Shown here in pieces: positions 9,660-18,863 of a stretch of 64,000 bases of DNA. Every line of letters starts with the position of its first letter. Within the stretch, counting starts at the first letter, position 1. Location of the stretch: the NCBI RefSeq assembly GCF_000759475.1, contig NZ_CP009454.1:868001-932000 (forward strand). The letters are read 5' to 3'. The notes under the pieces are model-generated. The model saw only the letters and a list, made by a program, of their open reading frames with translations, ran no database searches and had not been told where the DNA came from. Source of the DNA: Pantoea rwandensis (GTDB lineage Bacteria > Pseudomonadota > Gammaproteobacteria > Enterobacterales > Enterobacteriaceae). The position numbers and the translations under genes were made by a program.

Positions 9660-10672
9660 ACATCCAGATAGGTTGAAAGCCAGTCAGGCACACGCTGTTC
9701 CAGCCACATTTTCGGCTTCATTAACGTACCGCCAACAAAGCCAACGTGACCGCCTTTTTGCGTCAGCTGATATTCAATCGAAGGCGACAGTTGCTCCGGC
9801 TGCGGGATCACCGCATCGGTCATAAAGGGATCGTCTTTGGCATGGATGATCAGCAGCGGCTTGCGCACGCCCGTGAGCAGCGGCATAGCGCTGGCACGTT
9901 GATAATAGTCGTTGGCATCCAGAAAACCGTGCGCCCGTGCAGTAATCGCATCATCAAACTCACGAATACGGCGAAATGCCCGCAGCTGGCTCAGTTCCAC
10001 CGGCAGTGTGCCAGGCCAGGCCAGCAGTTTGCGCGTGGCGTTCTGTTTCAGCTTGGTCAGTAAATAGTGCTGATAGAAACGAGAGAAGCCGGCATCGAGC
10101 TTTTCACTGCAGGGTTCGAGCGCAAAGGGTGCCGAAATCGCGACGGCTGCATCCACAGGCACATCATTGCCCTGCATGCCCAATAAATAGGCCAGCATAT
10201 TGCCACCGAGTGAAACGCCCACTGCTGCCGTTGGCACCGTGCCCCATTCGCGCTGCAGCCAGTGTAAGAAAAAGGTCGCATCTTCGGTTTCACCGGAATG
10301 ATAAATGCGTTCCAGGCGATTAGGTTCGCCACTGCAGCCACGAAAGTGCATCACCACCGCCAGCCAGCCCCGCGCCTGACACGCTTGCATCAGACCATGG
10401 GCGTATGGGCTACGAAAGCTTCCTTCCAGGCCATGAAACATCACCATACGCGGCTTGTGGCGCGCCTGCGCGGGGTCTTCGCTCCAGGCGAGATCAACAA
10501 AATCGCCGTCAGGCAGATCAAGTCGCTGCCAGTGCGGACGCAGGGTTACGCGCCGACGCAGTATGCGCGGCAGCAGGGTTTGCAGATGCGCGTTACTGAA
10601 TCCGCGCAGCGGAGTGAATCGCTCGCCGTTCAGGCGATCAAAATAGCTTGGGTAAAGGCTTGTCTGATGCAT
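9656..10672 (-). CDS. yheT: Alpha/beta hydrolase YheT
   Basis: A 338-residue hydrolase of the YheT/YMC0 family (E. coli 340). The nucleophile elbow is GVSLGG; the opening strand carries FHGLEGS and the late block [11 protein letters not shown] holds the acid. The catalytic His is probably in GGHVGFVGG near the C-terminus. The natural substrate is not established; relatives act as esterases. In E. coli it follows yheS on the same strand. Here the accessory block separates them, and only 60 bp separate its start from a divergent exporter gene, so its promoter must differ. Confidence 0.9.
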   Translation of the reverse strand: MHQTSLYPSYFDRLNGERFTPLRGFSNAHLQTLLPRILRRRVTLRPHWQRLDLPDGDFVDLAWSEDPAQARHKPRMVMFHGLEGSFRSPYAHGLMQACQARGWLAVVMHFRGCSGEPNRLERIYHSGETEDATFFLHWLQREWGTVPTAAVGVSLGGNMLAYLLGMQGNDVPVDAAVAISAPFALEPCSEKLDAGFSRFYQHYLLTKLKQNATRKLLAWPGTLPVELSQLRAFRRIREFDDAITARAHGFLDANDYYQRASAMPLLTGVRKPLLIIHAKDDPFMTDAVIPQPEQLSPSIEYQLTQKGGHVGFVGGTLMKPKMWLEQRVPDWLSTYLDV

Positions 10673-10732
10673 AACTCGCTGATAGCTTCGATGGGTTGTC
10701 CGCTTTACTGGGTGAGGAGCACCCGAATTTAC

Positions 10733-11335
10733 ATGGAACTGAGTCTTTTTTTATCAATGTTGGGTTTTCTTTGGGTCGCTGCCATCACGCCAGGGCCCAA
10801 TAATATGTTACTTACCGCCTCAGGTGCTAATTTTGGCTTCCTGCGCACCATCCCGCTGCTCATTGGTATCATGATTGGTATGCAAGTCATGTTGCTGATG
10901 GTGGCATTTGGCATCGGCGGTTTGATCCTGCTTTATCCTTCACTGCATCTGGTGCTGAAGATTGCCGGTAGTCTCTATCTGTTGTGGCTGGCGTGGAAAA
11001 TTGCTACCGCAGAGTACGAGAAGCTGGAAACCGAAGACGCCACGGTGAAACAGATGCCGTTCTGGCAGGGTGGTCTGTTACAGCTGATCAACCCAAAAGC
11101 CTGGCTGATGGCGTTGGGCGCGGTGGCCAGCTTCAGCCTTGCAGGCGACGCGTATCTGCATTCCGTGATTGCGATCAGTATCGGCATGGCGCTGGTTAAT
11201 GTGGTATCCGGTGTTATCTGGATGGGATTTGGTTCGCTGATTGGCCGATTGTTGCGCAGCCCGCGTGCGTGGAAAATCTTCAACCTGGCGATGGGTGCGC
11301 TCACGGCAGCCTGTGTACTGCTGATCTGGCGTTGA
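10733..11335 (+). CDS. LysE/RhtB-family amino-acid exporter
   Basis: A 200-residue membrane protein of the LysE/RhtB family, which exports amino acids and derivatives. The N-terminus carries the family signature AAITPGPNN within MELSLFLSMLGFLWVAAITP, followed by about six hydrophobic helices. Conserved SLYLLWLAWKI and LLQLINPKAWL blocks are present. The frame is open far upstream, but this is antisense to yheT; 10733 is the only start that begins at the family N-terminus. GAGG (10714-10717) is 15 nt away, so initiation may be weak. It has no counterpart here in E. coli. The substrate cannot be named. Confidence 0.85.
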   Translation: MELSLFLSMLGFLWVAAITPGPNNMLLTASGANFGFLRTIPLLIGIMIGMQVMLLMVAFGIGGLILLYPSLHLVLKIAGSLYLLWLAWKIATAEYEKLETEDATVKQMPFWQGGLLQLINPKAWLMALGAVASFSLAGDAYLHSVIAISIGMALVNVVSGVIWMGFGSLIGRLLRSPRAWKIFNLAMGALTAACVLLIWR

Positions 11336-11336
11336 G

Positions 11337-12317
11337 TTAACTGGAGGCGCGTTCAACGCGCTTCCAGGGTAACACTTCACGCACCACTTCACTGTGCGGC
11401 TGGCGGATGCGGTTCAATAACAGCTGAACACTGCGTGCACCCAGTCGATTCATCGGTTGTTCGATGGTGGTCAGTGGTGGATTGAGGCTGCTGGTGAAGG
11501 GAATGCCATCGAATCCTACTACCGCCAAATCCTCTGGTACCCGCAATCCCGCTTCCAGCGCTGCATGGATCACGCCAACCGCCAGCACATCAGAAACCGC
11601 AAACACGGCGTCTGGTCGCTCCGGTAGCGCCAGCAGTTCACGCAGTGCGGCACTGCCCGCTTCACACGAAATGTTTTCCGCGTAAGCCACGCCACCCCAA
11701 CTCAGTTCCAACTGCTCCAGCGCTTCGCGATAACCCGTTTCGCGCTGATGTGAATAGAGATAGCGCATATCACAATTCACCAGCGCGATACGTCGGCGGC
11801 CTTTGTTGGCCAGATAACGCACCGTTTCAAATGCGGCTTCTTTATTATCAATGGTGACACTAGAAGCGGGAATGGCTGGATCGTATTCGGCGCATTGCAC
11901 CCAGGGGGCGTCACCAATCAAATCTTTTAACTGCTGCAAACAGGCGGCGGCATCCATAGTGATCACACCGTCAACCACTTTACCGCTTAATAACGCCAGA
12001 TAAGCGGCTTCGCGCGGCAGCTGCGAGGCCGAATTGCACAACAGGATGTGATAACCCTGCGCTTCGGCTTCAGCTTCAATGCCTTGTACCACGCGTGAGC
12101 AGAAGGGATTAGTGATGTCTGATATTAACACCAGCAACATATGACTCTGGGCAGTACGCAGCTGGCGAGCCAGCAGATTGGGCTGATAGTCACAGTGATT
12201 GATGGCCGCCAATACTTTTTCTCGCGTATCTGTTCGCACGCCGGGATGCTGGTTCAACACCCGAGAAACCGTGGCTTTAGACACGCCAGCAAGACGGGCA
12301 ACTTTTTCAATCGACAT
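11337..12317 (-). CDS. LacI-family transcriptional regulator
   Basis: A 326-residue repressor. The N-terminal helix-turn-helix reads MSIEKVARLAGVSKATVSR, with the hinge helix near residues 45-60 (NLLARQLRT). A periplasmic-binding-protein-like ligand domain follows, with SDITNPFCSRVVQGIE and the VVGFDGIPFTSSLNPPLTTI block. It most resembles the CytR/PurR branch, but the ligand cannot be read from sequence. It is divergent from tauA across 233 bp and convergent, one base apart, with the LysE-family gene. Its target could be itself, tauABCD or a distant locus. It is not part of the E. coli tau locus. Confidence 0.85.
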   Translation of the reverse strand: MSIEKVARLAGVSKATVSRVLNQHPGVRTDTREKVLAAINHCDYQPNLLARQLRTAQSHMLLVLISDITNPFCSRVVQGIEAEAEAQGYHILLCNSASQLPREAAYLALLSGKVVDGVITMDAAACLQQLKDLIGDAPWVQCAEYDPAIPASSVTIDNKEAAFETVRYLANKGRRRIALVNCDMRYLYSHQRETGYREALEQLELSWGGVAYAENISCEAGSAALRELLALPERPDAVFAVSDVLAVGVIHAALEAGLRVPEDLAVVGFDGIPFTSSLNPPLTTIEQPMNRLGARSVQLLLNRIRQPHSEVVREVLPWKRVERASS

Positions 12318-12550
12318 GGATTTCAGTACCGCCAGTAGAGGTGAAAAATCAGAAGCCTATCAATAGCACAGTCGTTATGTGAGCGCGTGACATATTTCCG
12401 TCTTTACGCGTTCTTTGCATTTGCATATTTCGCATATCCTTGCCCAATGTTGATCTAAGAACAGATTTTCATTAGGGATAATTTTTAATTCCTTTATGAA
12501 ATTATAGCCGCTGGAGAAACTGCCATCACGACATAACATTGGGGTGAACG
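12318..12550. promoter_or_regulatory. Divergent lacI-family/tauA control region
   Basis: This AT-rich 233-bp gap must hold promoters for the regulator and for tauABCD. It contains a spaced inverted repeat, ATAATTT (12478-12484) and AAATTAT (12499-12505), overlapping a possible tau -10 (TTATAG). A direct repeat, GCATAT-ttc-GCATAT, lies at 12424-12438. E. coli tau needs the LysR-type activators Cbl and CysB; the AT-rich inverted repeat is a candidate for such a site. Assignments are inference. Confidence 0.45.
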
Positions 12551-13531
12551 ATGATGGCAGTAAAAAAAACAATAACGGCAGTGGCGGCAGCATTGGCCCT
12601 GATGGCGTTTCAGGCACAGGCGGTGAATGTCACCGTGGCATATCAAACCTCGGCGGAACCGGCCAAAGTGGCGCAGGCCGATAACACCTTTGCCAAAGAG
12701 AGTGGCGCGACGGTGGATTGGCGCAAGTTTGATAGCGGTGCCAGCGTGCTGCGGGCATTGGCTTCCGGTGATGTGCAAATCGGTAATATCGGGTCCAGCC
12801 CGTTAGCCGTGGCGGCAACACAGCAGTTGCCCATCGAAGCTTTCTTACTGGCATCACAGCTTGGCAATTCCGAAGCGCTGGTGGTGAAGAAATCCATCAC
12901 CCGTCCCAAGGATCTGATTGGCAAACGCATCGCCGTGCCTTTCATCTCCACCACCCATTACAGCCTGCTGTCAGCGCTCAAGCATTGGGGCATCAAGCCG
13001 TCGCAGGTGCAGTTAGTGAATCTGCAACCGCCTGCCATTATTGCGGCGTGGAAACGCGGTGATATTGACGGCGCGTACGTCTGGTCACCGGCGGTTAACG
13101 AGCTGGAAAAGGATGGCACGGTGTTAACCGACTCTTCTCAGGTGGGCAAATGGGGATCGCCAACGCTGGATGTGTGGGTGGTGCGCAAAGATTTCGCCCA
13201 GCAGCATCCTGAAATCGTCACTGCCTTTGCGCGCAGCGCGATTGAGGCACAGCAAGCCTACATTGCTAATCCAGAACAGTGGCTGAAGCAGCCCGACAAT
13301 CTCAGCAAACTGGCGCGCCTGAGTGGCGTACCGGAAAGCGATGTGCCGGTGCTGGTCAAAGGCAATACCTACCTGACCGCACAGCAGCAGGTGGAACAGC
13401 TGGGCAAGCCAGTGAACAAAGCCATTGTTGATACCGCGCACTTCCTGAAAGAGCAGGGCAAAGTGCCGGACGCGGCTAATGATTACAGCAGCTTTGTCAC
13501 CACGCAATTTGTTGCACCTTTAGCGAAATAA
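12551..13531 (+). CDS. tauA: Taurine ABC transporter, periplasmic binding protein
   Basis: A 326-residue secreted solute-binding protein that captures taurine and related sulfonates in the periplasm for TauBC. The signal peptide ends near MAFQAQA, followed by [15 protein letters not shown]. The core ([27 protein letters not shown]) is very close to E. coli TauA (320). ATGATG gives two adjacent starts, 12551 and 12554; GGGG at 12541-12544 suits either. First gene of tauABCD, which is expressed in E. coli when sulfate and cysteine are scarce. Confidence 0.93.
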   Translation: MMAVKKTITAVAAALALMAFQAQAVNVTVAYQTSAEPAKVAQADNTFAKESGATVDWRKFDSGASVLRALASGDVQIGNIGSSPLAVAATQQLPIEAFLLASQLGNSEALVVKKSITRPKDLIGKRIAVPFISTTHYSLLSALKHWGIKPSQVQLVNLQPPAIIAAWKRGDIDGAYVWSPAVNELEKDGTVLTDSSQVGKWGSPTLDVWVVRKDFAQQHPEIVTAFARSAIEAQQAYIANPEQWLKQPDNLSKLARLSGVPESDVPVLVKGNTYLTAQQQVEQLGKPVNKAIVDTAHFLKEQGKVPDAANDYSSFVTTQFVAPLAK

Positions 13532-13541
13532 CGGAGGCGCT

Positions 13542-14309
13542 ATGCTCAGCATCACCAACCTGAATGCACGTTACGCCGGACAACCGGCGCTGCAGGATAT
13601 CAATCTGCAGCTGGATCAACGCGACCTGCTGGTGGTGCTGGGACCGTCTGGCTGTGGCAAAACCACCTTGCTGAACTTGATCGCCGGATTCCTGCCGCTG
13701 GAGTCAGGCAGTATCACGCTTGATGGTAAAGCGGTAAATGGACCGGGCGCAGAACGCGGCGTGGTGTTTCAGAATGAAGGGCTACTGCCGTGGCGTAACG
13801 TGATCGATAACGTGGCGTTTGGCTTGCAGCTGGCGGGAATGGACAAGGCTGAACGCCACACCATTGCTCGCCGTTTAATCCGCAAAGTCGGACTGGAAGG
13901 GGCAGAAAAGCGTTATATCTGGCAGCTCTCTGGGGGTCAACGTCAGCGCGTGGGGATTGCGCGTGCGCTGGCGGCTGATCCTCAGTTGCTGCTTTTAGAT
14001 GAGCCATTTGGTGCGCTGGATGCCTTTACACGCGAACAGATGCAAACCCTGCTGCTGACGCTGTGGCGCGATACCGGCAAACAAATTCTGCTGATTACCC
14101 ACGATATTGAAGAAGCGGTGTTTCTTGCCAGCGAACTGGTGCTGTTGTCACCGGGACCCGGCCGTGTGGTGGAGCGTATCAAACTCGATTTTGGTCAGCG
14201 GTTCGCTGCCGGTGAAGCGTGCCGCAGTATTAAATCCGACCCGGCCTTTATCGAGCGCCGTGAATATGTGCTGAATCAGGTCTTTTCTCAGCGGGAGGCG
14301 TTTGTATGA
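13542..14309 (+). CDS. tauB: Taurine ABC transporter, ATPase
   Basis: A 255-residue ATP-binding subunit, the same length as E. coli TauB. Walker A GPSGCGKT, signature [15 protein letters not shown], Walker B LLLLDEP and the switch histidine in [10 protein letters not shown] are all present. It energises taurine import through TauC. It starts 10 bp after tauA and overlaps tauC by four bases (ATGA). Confidence 0.95.
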   Translation: MLSITNLNARYAGQPALQDINLQLDQRDLLVVLGPSGCGKTTLLNLIAGFLPLESGSITLDGKAVNGPGAERGVVFQNEGLLPWRNVIDNVAFGLQLAGMDKAERHTIARRLIRKVGLEGAEKRYIWQLSGGQRQRVGIARALAADPQLLLLDEPFGALDAFTREQMQTLLLTLWRDTGKQILLITHDIEEAVFLASELVLLSPGPGRVVERIKLDFGQRFAAGEACRSIKSDPAFIERREYVLNQVFSQREAFV

Positions 14310-15133
14310 GTGCGGTGATTGATGAGAAAACCCAGACTCGCCGACGCACACTGCGCTGGCCGTTTTCCCCCCAGTTTTCATTGAGTCTACTGAGTGTCGC
14401 GTTGTTGCTGCTGGTGTGGTGGGGCGTCACAACGCTGGGTTTGGTGGCCCCTCTGTTTCTGCCGCCGCCACAGCAGGTGCTGCAAAAGCTGCTGCTGATT
14501 GCCAGCCCGCAAGGCTTTATGGATGCCACGTTATGGCAGCACCTGGGCGCCAGCCTGACGCGCATGCTGGTGGCGCTGTTCTTTGCCGCGCTGATTGGCA
14601 TTCCCGTCGGCATTGCGATGGGCCTAAGCCCGGCGATTCGGGGGCTGCTCGATCCACTGATTGAACTCTATCGCCCGGTGCCGCCGCTCGCTTATTTGCC
14701 GCTGATGGTGATTTGGTTTGGTATCGGTGAGACCTCAAAAATTTTACTGATATATCTGGCGATCTTCGCGCCGGTGACGCTCTCGACGTTGGCGGGTGTG
14801 AAAAATGCTCAGCAGGTACGGATTCGCGCGGCACAAGCATTGGGCGCGTCGCGCTGGCAGCTGCTGCGCTTTGTCATCTTGCCGGGCGCCTTGCCGGAAA
14901 TTCTCACGGGTTTGCGCATTGGCCTTGGCGTCGGCTGGTCAACGCTGGTGGCTGCCGAACTGATTGCCGCCACACGCGGACTGGGATTCATGGTGCAGTC
15001 AGCGGGCGAGTTCCTTGCCACTGATGTGGTACTGGCCGGAATCGCCGTGATTGCCTTGATCGCTTTTAGCTTAGAACTGGGTCTGCGCGCTTTGCAGCGC
15101 CGATTAACGCCCTGGAATGGAGAACAGCAATGA
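14306..15133 (+). CDS. tauC: Taurine ABC transporter, permease
   Basis: A 275-residue inner-membrane permease (E. coli 275), with about six hydrophobic segments. The permease loop that contacts TauB is visible as [20 protein letters not shown], the EAA-type motif. It overlaps tauB and tauD by four bases each, which indicates tight translational coupling. Confidence 0.94.
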   Translation: MSAVIDEKTQTRRRTLRWPFSPQFSLSLLSVALLLLVWWGVTTLGLVAPLFLPPPQQVLQKLLLIASPQGFMDATLWQHLGASLTRMLVALFFAALIGIPVGIAMGLSPAIRGLLDPLIELYRPVPPLAYLPLMVIWFGIGETSKILLIYLAIFAPVTLSTLAGVKNAQQVRIRAAQALGASRWQLLRFVILPGALPEILTGLRIGLGVGWSTLVAAELIAATRGLGFMVQSAGEFLATDVVLAGIAVIALIAFSLELGLRALQRRLTPWNGEQQ

Positions 15134-15969
15134 ACGAACGTATCACTTTTACCGCGCTGGGCCCGCATATCGGTGCGCAGGTTAGCGATCTTGATCTCAG
15201 CCGCCCGTTAAGCGACGCGCAGTTTGAGCAGCTTTATCATGGCTTGTTACGCCATCAGGTGTTGTTTCTGCGTAATCAGGTGATCACACCGGAACAGCAT
15301 CGCGCTCTGGCGATCCGCTTCGGTGATCTGCACATCCATCCGGTGTATCCGCATGCCGAGGGGGTGGAAGAAATTATCGTGCTGGATACCCATCAGGATA
15401 ATCCACCGGACAACGATAACTGGCACACCGATGTGACCTTTATTCAAACGCCGCCAGCGATTGCGATTTTAGCGTCGAAGCTGCTGCCGGACAGCGGTGG
15501 CGACACGCTGTGGTCCACGGGGATTGCGGCTTATGAAGCGCTGTCCGAGCCTTTCAAGCAGCTACTGAGTGGCTTACAGGCAGAACACGATTTCAAGAAG
15601 TCATTCCAGGAATACAAATACCGTAAGACTGAAGAGGAACATCAACGCTGGCAACAGGCCGTGGCGAAGCATCCGCCGGTGCACCATCCCGTCATTCGCA
15701 CGCACCCGGTGAGCGGGCGTAAGGCGCTGTTTGTGAATGAAGGCTTTACGACGCGTTTACTGGGATTGCGTGAGAAGGAGAGCGAAGCACTGCTGAATTT
15801 CCTGTTCTGGCACACGGCAAAACCGGAGTTTCAGGTGCGCTGGCGCTGGCAGGAGAATGATGTGGCTATTTGGGATAACCGCGTCACGCAGCATTATGCC
15901 AATGCGGATTATTATCCGGCGCGTAGAGTGATGCATCGTGCAACCGTGCTGGGTGATGTGCCGTTCTAA
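15130..15969 (+). CDS. tauD: Taurine dioxygenase
   Basis: A 279-residue Fe(II)/2-oxoglutarate dioxygenase (E. coli 283). It hydroxylates taurine, which then breaks down to sulfite and aminoacetaldehyde, freeing sulfur for cysteine synthesis. The iron ligands are in place: His99 and Asp101 in NWHTD, and His255 in TQHYAN; the 2-oxoglutarate arginine is likely in the RRVMHR run near residue 266 or 270. Last gene of the operon; the following 320 bp carry palindromic elements. Confidence 0.95.
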   Translation: MNERITFTALGPHIGAQVSDLDLSRPLSDAQFEQLYHGLLRHQVLFLRNQVITPEQHRALAIRFGDLHIHPVYPHAEGVEEIIVLDTHQDNPPDNDNWHTDVTFIQTPPAIAILASKLLPDSGGDTLWSTGIAAYEALSEPFKQLLSGLQAEHDFKKSFQEYKYRKTEEEHQRWQQAVAKHPPVHHPVIRTHPVSGRKALFVNEGFTTRLLGLREKESEALLNFLFWHTAKPEFQVRWRWQENDVAIWDNRVTQHYANADYYPARRVMHRATVLGDVPF

Positions 15970-15985
15970 CTGGCTGATTCATATC

Positions 15986-16046
15986 CGTAGCGGCACTATT
16001 TATCGCGCGCGTCTAAAAAAAATGCGCAATAAATTGCGCCGCTACG
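15986..16046. repeat. Imperfect inverted repeat, CGTAGCGGC family
   Basis: Two 23-bp arms face each other: 15986-16008, starting CGTAGCGGCACTATTTAT, and 16024-16046, whose complement starts CGTAGCGGCGCAATTTAT. They match at about 20 of 23 positions and flank a 15-bp A-rich centre. The layout is that of a REP/BIME-type or small non-autonomous element. A related GTAGCGGCGG palindrome lies at 8466. Copy number elsewhere cannot be judged from this window. Confidence 0.65.
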
Positions 16047-16107
16047 AAGTGTGCAAACATCCAGACAAGCGCACAAGATACAGCGATGAGAATCTAAACA
16101 GGACAGG

Positions 16108-16200
16108 AAAGCCCCGCCCGAAGAGCAAAGCGTCCGCCACATGGATGTGGCGGTCGATCAGCATGGATGCGTGATCCCTTTGCGATCGGGCGGGGCTTTT
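16108..16200. other. Three-way-junction palindromic element / possible bidirectional terminator
   Basis: A perfect 14-bp outer stem (16108-16121 with 16186-16199, AAAGCCCCGCCCGA and its complement) encloses two further hairpins. One is CCGCCACAT / ATGTGGCGG (16134-16153); the other is GATCAGCAT / ATGC-g-TGATC (16156-16176). The outer stem ends in TTTT on the plus strand and TTT on the minus strand. It may terminate both tauD and yheS. No reading frame fits it. Confidence 0.6.
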
Positions 16201-16291
16201 CTGGCCCTTACACCAAACCCGGCAGCAACATAAACAGCAACACAATTTACCAGGTTCGCAAAATGCTAACCCTACAGAATCAACCTAGCGG

Positions 16292-18196
16292 CTAGCCCGC
16301 CAGCATCTGCTCCAGCTGTTCTTGCGCATCCAGCCAGGCCATTTCAACGTCTTCCAGCGCCGATTTGCTTTCAGCCTGGCGTTGCAGCGCCGAAGTGAGG
16401 TCCGCTTTACGACTCTGATGGTAAATCGCACTGTCTGACAGCATCGCTTCCGCTTCGCTCAGTTGGCTCTGCCACTTTGCCATCTGCTTCTCTAACTTCT
16501 CGATCTCTTTACGCAACGGCTGGGTTTGCGCACGCAGTTCGGCATCGCGGCGTTTCTGATCTTTACGAGACTGGGCGCTGTTGGCGTTATCCTGCTTCGG
16601 TGCCGCATCCTGCTGGGCTTGCTGCTTTTGCAGATCGCTCAACCACTGCTGGTAATCATCGAGATCGCCTTCAAACACATCGACTTTGCGGTCATGCACC
16701 AGATAGAGATCGTCGGTGGTGGATCGTAGTAAATGACGGTCATGCGAAACCACAACCAGCGCGCCTTCGAAATCAATCAGCGCTTCGGTCAATGCCTGAC
16801 GCATGTCGAGATCGAGGTGGTTAGTCGGTTCATCGAGTAGCAGCAGATTTGGACGTTGCCAGACGATCAGTGCCAGCACCAGCCGCGCTTTTTCACCGCC
16901 GGAGAAACGTTCGGTGATTTCACTGACTTTATCCCCCTGGAAACCGAAGCCGCCGAGATAATCACGTAGCTGTTGTTCCAGCGTTTGTGGCGCAATGCGG
17001 GCCAGATGCTGCAATGGCGATTCATCGGCGCGCAGGTATTCAAGTTGATGCTGAGCGAAGTAGCCAAGCTTGATGCCTTTTGCCAGGCCAACTTTGCCAT
17101 CCAGCGCTTCAATCTCACCAGCCAGCAGTTTGATCAGCGTTGATTTACCCGCACCGTTACGGCCGAGCAAACCGATGCGTGAGCCCGGCACCAGATTCAG
17201 TTTGATGGCATCAAGAATGATGCGTTCGCCATAACCCGCCGTGACTTTCTCCATTTTCAGTAATGGATTGGGCAGGCTTTCTGGTGCGCGGAAGCTGAAG
17301 CTGAACGGGTTATCGACGTGAGCCGGCGCAATTAACTCCATGCGCTCCAGCATCTTGATACGGCTCTGCGCCTGTTTGGCTTTAGTGGCCTGGGCGCGGA
17401 AGCGATCAATATACTTTTGCAGGTGCTGTACTTTTTCCTGCTGGCTCTGGAACAGCGCCTGCTGCTGCGCCAGTTTGGCGACACGCTGGCGCTCGAACGA
17501 GCTGTAGTTGCCGGTGTATTCGAACATCGTCTGCTGTTCGATATGAATGATTTTATCCACCACCGGATCAAGGAAGTCACGGTCATGCGAGATGAGGATC
17601 AGCGTGCCTTCATAGCTTTTTAACCAGCGCTCAAGCCAGATAACGGCGTCAAGATCGAGGTGGTTAGTCGGTTCATCAAGCAGCAGCAGATCGGAGCGGC
17701 ACACCAGCGCTTGCGCAAGGTTAAGGCGCATACGCCAGCCGCCGGAGAAATCACTCACCGGCCGCATTAATTGTTCCTGGCTAAAGCCCAATCCGTGCAG
17801 CAGGCTGGAGGCGCGAGCATGTATGCTCCACGCCTGAATCGCATCCAGCTTGCCATGCAGCAGGGCGATGGCGTTGCCGTCATCCCTGGCGTTGGCATCA
17901 GCTAATTCGGATTCAAGCTGACGATATTCGCGGTCGCCGTCGATAACATATTCCAGCGCGGCTTTACTGAGAGCCGGGGTTTCCTGGTTCACCCATGCCA
18001 GCGCCCAGTTACCTGGGAAAGTGAAATTGCCTGCATCACTGCTAATTTCGCCCTTCAGTAGCGACAGCAGCGTGGATTTTCCACAGCCGTTCTTACCCAC
18101 CAAACCGACTTTTTGGCCGGGATTAATGGTGGCTGTTGCGTTGTCCAGCAGCACGTTGGTGCCGCGGCGTATTTGTAATGCGGAAAAGACAATCAT
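16292..18196 (-). CDS. yheS: ABC-F family ATPase YheS
   Basis: A 634-residue soluble ABC-F protein (E. coli 637), thought to act on ribosomes stalled during translation. Two ATPase cassettes are clear: the first has Walker A VGKNGCGKST and signature SDFSGGWRMR, the second has Walker A LGRNGAGKST and signature RFSGGEKAR. Each has a LLLLDEPTNHLDLD Walker B. A charged helical linker (about residues 230-310) and a coiled C-terminal tail (about 535-630) are typical. The start at 18196 (MIVFSALQIRRG) matches the family; the upstream extension to 18244 is not conserved. It is divergent from kefG. Confidence 0.95.
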   Translation of the reverse strand: MIVFSALQIRRGTNVLLDNATATINPGQKVGLVGKNGCGKSTLLSLLKGEISSDAGNFTFPGNWALAWVNQETPALSKAALEYVIDGDREYRQLESELADANARDDGNAIALLHGKLDAIQAWSIHARASSLLHGLGFSQEQLMRPVSDFSGGWRMRLNLAQALVCRSDLLLLDEPTNHLDLDAVIWLERWLKSYEGTLILISHDRDFLDPVVDKIIHIEQQTMFEYTGNYSSFERQRVAKLAQQQALFQSQQEKVQHLQKYIDRFRAQATKAKQAQSRIKMLERMELIAPAHVDNPFSFSFRAPESLPNPLLKMEKVTAGYGERIILDAIKLNLVPGSRIGLLGRNGAGKSTLIKLLAGEIEALDGKVGLAKGIKLGYFAQHQLEYLRADESPLQHLARIAPQTLEQQLRDYLGGFGFQGDKVSEITERFSGGEKARLVLALIVWQRPNLLLLDEPTNHLDLDMRQALTEALIDFEGALVVVSHDRHLLRSTTDDLYLVHDRKVDVFEGDLDDYQQWLSDLQKQQAQQDAAPKQDNANSAQSRKDQKRRDAELRAQTQPLRKEIEKLEKQMAKWQSQLSEAEAMLSDSAIYHQSRKADLTSALQRQAESKSALEDVEMAWLDAQEQLEQMLAG

Positions 18197-18311
18197 AAGC
18201 GCCGTATCGTCAGAATATGTTAATTTATCGGCAACATAATTCAATAATGGTTAGTTGCGTCGAGCATGGTAGCGGAATTCCGCTGCGGTGACGACGCTTT
18301 GGAGGGGAACG

Positions 18312-18863
18312 ATGTCGCAGCCACCCAAAATTTTGCTGCTTTACGCCCATCCGGAAACACAGGATTCGATTGCTAATCGGGTTTTGCTGCAGTCGGCTAT
18401 GGAACTGGACCACGTCACGGTGCACGATTTATACGCCCACTATCCGGACTTTTTTATTGATATTCATTACGAGCAGCAGTTGTTGCGCGAACACCAAATC
18501 ATTGTTTTCCAGCACCCGCTATACACCTATAGCTGCCCGGCTTTGCTGAAAGAGTGGCTGGATCGCGTGTTGTCGCGCGGGTTTGCCAGCGGTCAGGACG
18601 GGAATGCGCTGGAGGGCAAGTACTGGCGCAGCGTGGTGACCACCGGAGAACCAGAAACCGCGTACCACCACAATGGTCTGAATCGTTATCCGATGAGCGA
18701 CATCATGCGTCCGTTTGAGCTGACGGCGCAGATGTGTCGTATGCACTGGATGACGCCGATGGTGATCTACTGGGCGCGCCGCCAGACGCCGGAAGTGATG
18801 CGCAATTATGCGCGCGCCTACCGTGACTGGCTCTCGTCACCGTTGCCGCAGGGAGTGATGTGA
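18312..18863 (+). CDS. kefG: KefB ancillary quinone oxidoreductase KefG
   Basis: A 183-residue flavodoxin-fold protein (E. coli 184). KefG is needed for full activity of the potassium efflux system KefB and has relatives that reduce quinones. The fold begins [37 protein letters not shown] is the conserved block of the MdaB/KefF group. GGAGGGG precedes the start at 18312; the ATG eight codons earlier is not favoured. It overlaps kefB by one base (TGATG). Confidence 0.93.
   Translation: MSQPPKILLLYAHPETQDSIANRVLLQSAMELDHVTVHDLYAHYPDFFIDIHYEQQLLREHQIIVFQHPLYTYSCPALLKEWLDRVLSRGFASGQDGNALEGKYWRSVVTTGEPETAYHHNGLNRYPMSDIMRPFELTAQMCRMHWMTPMVIYWARRQTPEVMRNYARAYRDWLSSPLPQGVM

Noticed and set aside
10298..10732. 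N-terminal extension of the LysE-family frame
   Set aside because: It is antisense to yheT, not membrane-like, and the family N-terminus starts at 10733.
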